NCBI RefSeq assembly: GCF_036825535.1
Contig: NZ_CP098813.1
Location: 372,001-436,000 of the forward strand
Reading direction: 5' to 3'
DNA from: Parasalinivibrio latis
GTDB taxonomy: Bacteria > Pseudomonadota > Gammaproteobacteria > Enterobacterales > Vibrionaceae
Length of the DNA: 64,000 nucleotides
A program made the translations under genes and the position numbers. Below are positions 52,764 through 61,700 of this stretch, one piece after another. The notes beneath the pieces are model-generated. The model ran no database searches, was not told where the DNA came from, and saw only the letters and a program-made list of their open reading frames with translations. Each line of letters opens with the position of its first letter. Position 1 is the stretch's first letter.

Positions 52764-55700
52764 CTAATTTGCTGGCACTGGTTGAGGCTGTGGAGCCGAA
52801 GGATTTCGTGGTTTTGGTGCGGGCCTCAGCCTCGCTCCTCCCATTATAGTGACAGTGTCGGAAAGTGCATTCAATGCACGTTCTTGTGCCTGTTCAGGAT
52901 GTTCTGTCAAACTGTAGTAGACGAATCCTTGAGGCACCCCTTTTGCATCACCAGCATAAATATTGACGTTGTAGTACACACCAGAATCTTTATCTCTAAT
53001 TTCTCCAATTGTGATTGGGCCTCCACCAGCAAGCCCCGGTACCTTAGAAGTAGCATCGCCTCGCTGAAGATTTTCTGGAGAAAGCGCAATATACCCATCA
53101 ATTTGAGCCTCGTCTCGCACTTGCATGTCAGGTCTACTGACGTGAGTGACTGGCTTGAGTTCTAGAACATCACCATCAGGAAACACTGCGTCTGGTCTGA
53201 GGTTGCTATCAATGTCGAGACCAAAGAAATCTCTCAAAATAGCCCACGCTGAGGTATCTGTCCGAACACTCCCCCCATAAAACCTTGCGAGGTAATCGGA
53301 AAACTTCGCGTGGGCTTGCATACCATTATGAGCAGTATAAGGGAATCCCTCATCTCCTTCGGTATACAGCCCTGTAGGATCAGTTAATCGGATAGGGTTG
53401 TTATATGCATATGTAAACAAACTCAAGTTATGGCTGTTGTACACACCACTGTTAGGCGCTCCCTCCAAATACTCCCCAAGTATCGGATCTGGGCTCTGCC
53501 ATACACTCGTCCGCGGGTCGTAGTAACGCGCACCGAAGTAATACAGCCCTGTCGTCTCATCGAGCTCTTTACCCGTGAAGTAGTATGGCGTTAGCTGGGT
53601 ATTGCTCTTCTCGTGAACCCAGGTTTCACCGAATGGGAAGTACTCAAGGTGCTCGTATACTTCTCCGTCGATATCTGTGATGTAGCTGGAACTGCCAAGG
53701 TGATCGCCATGGTAGTAGAATTGTTTGGCTTCAAAGTTGATGGAGCCATTACCGCCACCTGAACCACCGCCACCATTGCCGTTACCACCCGGATCAAGTC
53801 CCGCATCGACCATTGCTTGATAAAGCGCAGCTTCTGCAGCTTCCAGATTGCTTTGGGCCACTTTCAGTGAGTCGTGTGCCGCTTTCTTATCCCGGCCCTT
53901 CGCTGCTTTGAACGCATCAAGTGATTGGTCATAAGCCGCTTGTGCCGCTTCTACCGCCGCCTGCGCATCCAGCACTTCCTGTGGCAGCTCTTCCGTTGTG
54001 GTATCGGTTGTTGTGCCATCCGTTGATGTGTCTGTGGTGGTCTCTGTCGAGGTAGTTGACGTACTGTCAGTACCCGTCACCAAGGTGGAGCTTTCGTTTT
54101 CCATCACTCGGGTGTGAATGCGCTGGCTACCGGCGTAGTAGTGCTTGGTGGCCACTTTGCCAGCACGTACCACCAGATACGCATTGATGTAGCGCGTTTC
54201 ACCCTGACTGGTGGATTTGATAACTCGCTCTCCGCCAGCATCATAAATGTAGGTGCTGGTGTGGCCGTTATCGGTCACGGTGCGGATACGGTTTTCTTCA
54301 TCCCAGACGATGTCTCGGCGTGTGCCGTTGTCATCGTTTGTCCAGCCTGTCTGGTTACCGTTGGCGTCGTAACTAAAGGTACGGTTACCAATATTACTGG
54401 CGGCATGAGGCTGCGCAGAGCCTGCGTAGTCGTATTGCCAGTCGTAGCTGGTACCTTGCAGAGCATTCCAGCCCGTACCATCTAACGGCAAGCGTTCATG
54501 CAGTTGGTTCTTCGCTGTAATGTTGTGGATGCTGTCATAGCTCATCGAGAGGCTGTAGCGCTCTTGATGTCCCTGACGAGATGTCCAGTCACCACTTGCA
54601 CTGACGAGCTGATGCAGGTTGTCATACGCGAAGCTCTGGCTGGTTTCCCCGCCGAAGAGATTGCTGTCCAACGGCACACTGGCTGCATTGCTGACGCTCA
54701 GGATGTTACTCATGGCGTCATACTGGTAGCTGTTGTCCTGGAAGGTACGGTTGCTGTTGGTCGCGGTTAATGCATCCAGTCGACGACGCTCTGCTTCATA
54801 GCTGTACGTCATGGCGGTGTCATTGCCGAACTGCATGTATACACGTTGACCAAACTTGTCATACGTCAGCGCTTTGAGCGGCGCGTAGGTGTATTCACCT
54901 TTGGTACTGCTCATGGCGTTCAGGCTGCCGCCGCTGTCGTACTCGTGGACCAACACCTCGCCATCCGGATAGGTCAGCTCACGCAGACGATTCCAGCTGT
55001 CATAGCGGTAACTGGTCTGGTAGGTCTTCGGTGCGCTGCCCGTCAGCGTCGTCACCGTGCGTTTGGTGTGGATGATTTCACCCAATGCGCCGTATTTGTA
55101 GTACTCGGTGCCAGACGCATCACTGACCCGTGCCAGACGGCCTGCGGTGTTATCGGCAGCACCTGGTTCACCGTAGTAGTAGTTAACATTGTTGACCGCA
55201 TTGATTGGGTAAGTGATACCCGCCAGTCGCTCAAAGTCGTAGGCGTAGCTTATCGCCATGCCCTGTGCGCTCAGATTGGCCGTGATCTTCTGCACCACAT
55301 TGCTGGCGTTGTCGTACACACTTTCGGTCAAACCCATATCTGGGCTGTCGATATGAGTGCGGCGGCCTGCCAAGTCGTAAATCACACGGGTGACATTGTT
55401 CAGATCGTCCGTCACGCTCAGCAATTCATTCACCGCGCTGTATTGGTAGCTGGTGAGAATGTTGGCGTGTCCACCAATCGGGTTGTGTTGTGCGACCGTT
55501 GTGATACGTCCACGCACGTCTTTGTAGGTTTCAGACTCGTTACCGTTGGCATCAATGCTTTGGTGCTCAAACTGCATGGCACCGCTGCGGTCACTGCCAA
55601 AGCCGTAGGCATTGGTCAGGGTGTTGCCATCCGGCAGGGTCGTCACCAACACACGGTTCAACACGTCGTAGGACTTACGGGTTGGATTAACCGAGTCGTA

Positions 55701-58700
55701 CTGGCTATTGAAGGTGCCAGGTGTACCAACCGCTTCTTCAACCGGATACCACTGTGCAATGTCTCGGCCAAAGGCGTCGAAATGCACGCGGCCGGACGCC
55801 ACCATCATCGGCGTGCCCTGACCGGTCTGCCCATTGTCGATTTCTATGTCTTTTTTGGTCTGGATAACACGCATCAGACCATCGACGAAGGTCACGGTAT
55901 CGATGGTGTCAGACTTGCCTTCATCGAAGTGCGCAGTGGTCGCATACGGCACAGTGGCATCCGGGAAGTAGGCAAAATCAATGGTCGTTACACCGTTTTC
56001 AATCTCATACGGGGCAGCGACGGTCTCGATACGACCTTTGGCATCAAGGGTGAAATGGATTTGCTGGGCATTGGTGTCGGTGTTGCTCAGTGCCGCACCA
56101 AAGCGATAGTCGTAGGTGCTGGATGAGGTATAACCGAAGCTGTCGCTCACGCTCGCCACATAGGTTTGCACCGCATCGTCCATCACGTAGCTCAGGACAT
56201 AGCGCTCACCTTTGTAGTTTTCAGGGCGGGTGACAGTTTCAAGGTTACCGTAGATGTCGTAACTGATATCGGTCGTCAGCGCGGTGGTTGCATCGGCGTA
56301 AACCCGCACCTGTTCCACACTGCCCTGCGCATTGATATCGGCTTCGCGCTGGCGAAGCACGTTGCCTGCCGCATCGCGCAACACAATCGATCTCGGCGCA
56401 GACACAATCCAGTCACTGACGTTCTCGTGGTAAACCACAGTCGCAGTCCAGTCGTCAGATGTCCCGACATCACCGTGATCGGTTTGCACCACCACGTTTC
56501 CGTAGTCATCGTACTGGTAGTCGATGCGGGTTTGCTTCTCAGCAGTGTCTGTCCCTTCGTAGAAGAGGGTTTGCGTGGTCACCAGTTGCGGGAAGGCAGA
56601 AGTAAAGTCGTTTTCTTTGCCTGCCGCATCCAGAACCGCGCCACTGAACACGTCTTCGGTCTGGTAGCTGTTAACGGTTTCGGTGTAGGTATTACCGCTG
56701 CCGTCTTTCATCACGCTGTAGCGTGCCAGCCCTTTTTCGTAGTAGTTGTCGTTGATGTAGTCCGTCGACACATAACGGTAGATAGCATCACCGTTGGTGG
56801 TATCCAACTCCAGCGTGGTGACGTTGGCAAAGCCATAGAAATCACGCTCACGACGGTCGTGATGACCGTTCGAATACACGAAGCGCTGTTTCATGGTATC
56901 CGCACCATCGCCGGCAAAGCCATCGTGGGTAACCACATTGCTCAGCACCCAGCGGTTTTGCGGCATATCGAAGGTGTTACCTTCACGGTGATAATCGACA
57001 GTGAAGCTCGCCCCCAACGGACGCTGAACCGATTTCAGCAGGTTGGTGCGGCCAATGGTGCTCTTCTTCACGCGCAGATCGGTTTCTGCGGTGGATTGCA
57101 GTACGTCTGGGTAGCCGTCGCCGTTAACGTCGTTAAGCGAGTAGTTTTCCTGCGATTCACCATCTGATGCGAACGCGCCCGCATTCATACAGATTTTCAT
57201 CACAATAAACGGTGGCACTAATGGGATACAGACAGTGAACGAGCCGTTGATTGACGTGGACTCACTGCTGCTGACCTGAATTTCATTCGCGCCGGTCCAG
57301 TTTGTCCAGCCCGCGAAACTGCCGCCTTTGTTGATACGGACCTGGATGTCTGAGCCAGTAAATTTGACCTCATCCAGCAAGCCATCGCCGTTGACGTCGT
57401 AAAGCGTGTGCAGTTGGTGGGTTTCATTGGCGTTTTTACTGATACCGACCTTGATACTGGTCGCGCCGATATTGATACCCAAACCGCCGCCCTGGGCTTC
57501 ACTTTCCCCTTCTTTGACCTGGGCAAATCCCCAGTTTTCGGGGTCTGCAAATGTATAGCCCAGGTTGATTTGCGCGGTACCGTTGTCGTAAACGCGGTCA
57601 GGTAATCCATCGGCATTGATATCACGCCAACTGACATTGGCATGGTCGGTAGACTTACCGCTGGTGCCAGAAATGCCCGCGCCAGGCATGGTCGTGTTGG
57701 CTTCAATAAATGCTTCTTTGAAGGTCTTGGTGGTCTGGTTGTTGGCAGCACCGCTACTACCAAAGCTGAAGTTGCCGCCTAAGGTGACGCCTTTGTTTTC
57801 AGACTGGGACGTACTTGGGTGACCCAAGCCGTTATTTTTAACGCCAGACTCAAGCGCACCCAGCATATCGGTGTACTGCACCTGCGATTGGCCGATGATG
57901 TCCGGGTAGCGGTCGCCGTTCATATCGCTGAAATCTGTCAGAATGCGGATATCCTGATCGGTTTCACTGTAACTGCCGCTGGCGCCGAAACCACCAATAG
58001 GCACACCACCGCCGATGGAGTAACCACTGTAGGAAAGCTCAGTCAGCTTGTTAATGGCGCGAATAGCCTGACTGCCATCCGTGCCAGTTGGAATCGCACT
58101 TGAAGGGGCATATTCATCTTCACCAAAACGCGAGCTCGACATTTTGGCAGCATCAAGCAACGAGAGTTCGTCATAGCCACGCCATGCATCGACCTGGGCA
58201 ATTGGCAACATCATGATGAAAATACTGTTGGTTGGGTCGTACGCGTTGTCTGCCAGGTTGTTCTGGTCAATGTTGTCGAGATCTGGTGGCGAATTGAGCG
58301 CATCGGTCAGAGCATCATCAAGCTTAAGCTCTGACTCAATAATGGGCTGATCTGCGCGAGTACCGTTGCCGTTGTAAACGAACTGTCCCCAACCACGGTA
58401 TTCAGGACCGAAAATGAAGGTGTATGAGTAGGTGTAAATGCCTGCATTCCAAGCCGAAACGACACCTTGATTGTCGATTTCTACACCCGCATCCAGCATC
58501 AGTAAATCAGCGATTGCTGGCGTGTCTGTGTGGTATTCGATGAACAGCACATCGCCCATCAATACATCGAGTGAGATGTCCGTTGGCGCAGCACTCAAAT
58601 TACCGTTTGTCACTTCAAACTTCTGTTTCGCCAGAAGCTCATTTTCCTTTTTCACCGTAAAGGTGACATTGCCGGATTCCGCGCCCAATGGTGCGGTAAT

Positions 58701-61700
58701 GACAGGAGTGACCAGCACAGTACCATCAGCGTCTGCTACCCAGCGTTCTGTCACACGGCTGGTTTCATTGAAGATGTTTAGCGACGCCACCGTTTTGAAT
58801 GCGAGGACAGCCGAGCCGTCCTGAATCTGGTCATTGGTGGTTGGGTCATCAGCAGAAATGTAGGTCGCTACTGGCTCCCAATCAAAGCCAGCCCAATCCA
58901 CGTTGGAGTCAGCGTCTATTTCAAAGCGGTATGTGTCACCAGCAGCAACGTCTAACGTCAGGTTGATAGTCTGCTGCGCAGCAGCAAGACCGTAGTTAGT
59001 TTCCCAGACTGTGGTATTGGTGGAGGTGGTTCCATCAAAGGTAATTTTGACTACTTTTGCCGTCACATTGTCGCTGGTAAGTGGCTTGGTCAAGGTGCCA
59101 CTGATTTGTACGGTGCCATCAATTGGCATGCCCAAATCACCGCCAGCCAATACATAGTCATCGGTTACCGAAGCGCTATACACAGGCAAACCGTTGGCAT
59201 CGGTTTCTGCCACTTTATCGGTGTAGGTAATGACCGGAGCCCATGCAACTTCATCGTAGTTACCGTCGAAAATCGACTGAACGCGGAAGTAGAGGCGGTC
59301 ACCTTTGCTGACACTCACCGCATTGACACCTGTCGGTATTTTTACACCGTAGTCGTCGGCATCAATCGTAGTCGCCCAAAGCTCTGACGCCGCGTGCTGA
59401 ATAGCAACGCGCACCCCGTCTGCCTGAGTATAAGCCTGACGATCTGCACTGGTGTCTTCTACAAGATTGACAGGCGCGTTGATGCTGACGACGCCGTCAT
59501 AAGGGGCTTTCCACGTACGCACGGTGTCGTGCAGTGGGTTTTCCGCTTCAAAATTCGCCAATTCATTCGGGTCGGTTTCAAACCAACCGTCTGTGACCAA
59601 AGAACCCGATTCATTCACTGGGTTAGGTGTATTTGCACTCGACAGGACAAAGTGCGGTACGGTGGCGTTCGTACGCTGGTTGTACAGAACACGTCCGTTT
59701 GCCACGATGTCTGTTAAACCATCGCCATTCACGTCACTGAAGTAGATATCGTTGACGGTAGTGCCACCACCACTGGTGATTCCCAAATCGCCGCTGAAGC
59801 TACAGGCACCAATCACCGCTTGGAATCCAGAGTTCTTATTCTTTCCTTTATCGTGATAAAACGCGCTTGCCGAGCCAGTAAATGCCTGGAAGGAGGCAAA
59901 GCTTTCACCCTCACCGGGGCCGGACAGGTTTTTCTGATAACCAATCACACCACCGCTAATCAGCACTTTGTCGGCGAGACCATCTCCATCAATGTCTGAC
60001 ATCGCAAGGATGCCGTCGCTTTCTGACTTACTGAATCCACGCTGGAAGCCAATGGTCATTGACTTACAAGCCATATTTCCGTCGAAAATACCGAAACTGA
60101 CACCAAAGTGGGCACCACTACTGTCACCCACAGTGCCACTCAGCGAGCTGGCACCATTACCCGCAAAGGAGTCTGCTGCGGTCGCAGCCAGGCCTTCAAC
60201 CGTGGCTTCTGGAGAAAGATCCTGGTCGGCAAGTTGGGTATCACTGCTTTGAGCAGACATGGCAGCGTTTGCCAGTTGTGCATTTAGTGCGTCGATATCA
60301 CCTGATGAGGTTTGGGTCGACCCATCTGCTGACGCGATTGGCAGGGAGGAGTCCACATCTGCTACTGGCGTAAAGCCTGAATTTGCCAGCGTGTTGTTTG
60401 CCGCAGGTTTCAGTGCTGAGGGTTCAATCAGGTCGCCCGACGAGGATTGCGAGCTGTCGTAGAGGAAGTTACCCCACTGACGGTAAAGCTGTTTGTTGGC
60501 ATCGTCACTGTCGAGATGCAGACCCGCCGTGGCATCTACGCCCAACTCCACCACTGACACACTCGGTGTCCAGGTATTTAAAACAGTTTGGTCAACATCC
60601 TGAGAGACGTGATATTCAAAATAGACAGGCTCGCCCGCGGTAACATCCAGCGCCACTGTATTGAAGCTGTTGCCCGCGGAAAGATCCAACGTTTCTTTCG
60701 CCAGCGTCTGGTTGTTGCCCTTTGCGGTAAAGGTTACTGTGCCAAATGCAGGTAGACCTGCTGGCAGGTTTGGCTGAAGCGTCATGGTGCCGCTTTCGCT
60801 TGCTACCACGCTGCTTTCAACGGCGTAGCCGTAAAGTCCCATGTCAGGGTTTAGGGCGTAATCAAAGCGCGGCGTACCGTCGTTCAGGTAGAGCATGTCA
60901 GCGGTAATATCGCTGTCGTTGGCTGACACGTAATGGATATTCAGCTCACCCGACAGTCCCGCCCAATCCACGTTAGTGTCACTGCTGATCACCAAACGCA
61001 GATTATCGTTCGCGGTGACGGCAATATTACCAACGGCAAGGGTACTGGCCGTCAGGTTATCGCCTGCGGCATAGCTTTGCTGCCACACCACAGACTCGCT
61101 GCCGTTTGCAGCAGTTTTCACCACGGTGGCAGTAAGATTGTCGGAAGTCGCAGGCTTCGTCAGCGTGCCACTGACCGCAACAGTGCCGCTAAATGGCGCG
61201 ACTAATTGGGTGCTGTTTGAAGAAACAAAATCAGAAGAAGATTGGTAAACGTTCAGTCTCAATGCGTTGGCATCAAGCGCGTCAGAAGCGCGGTCGATGT
61301 AGCGGACTTTCGGATCCCACATCACCTGATCGTTCGCGCCATCTTCCAATGAATTCACACGGAACATCACCAGATCACCTTCATTCACCGCAACCGAGTC
61401 CAGTGCCATTGGGGATTTGGCGGTGTAATCATTTGCCGCGATTTGTGTGGCCCAAAGCTCACTGTTTTGGTGCTGAACCGACACGCGGACACCGTCGCTG
61501 CCGCTGTAATCACCTGAACCTGCCACCAGTGACACCGGCGCATCCACTTTCACTGTGCCCGTGAAAGGCGCTTTCCAAACACGCACGCTATCGAGATTGG
61601 CAAAGGCATTCGCCACGTTGCTGCTGTCGGTGAACACAAAGCCGTTTTGCGCATCACCAGAGCTGAGGAAAATCTTGTCGAGGTAAACCAGATCCGCAAT

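Noticed and set aside
56545..56555. GTGTCTGTCCC phrase inside the Rhs gene, identical to the array repeat head
   Set aside because: It lies in well-preserved Rhs coding sequence (EGTDTAE) and nothing else of the repeat surrounds it, so it is taken as chance.
54846..57167. Two long plus-strand open frames (426 and 333 codons) opposite the Rhs gene
   Set aside because: They lie antisense to strong Rhs coding sequence, have no ribosome site and show arginine/valine-rich composition typical of the complement of a GC-richer repeat gene.
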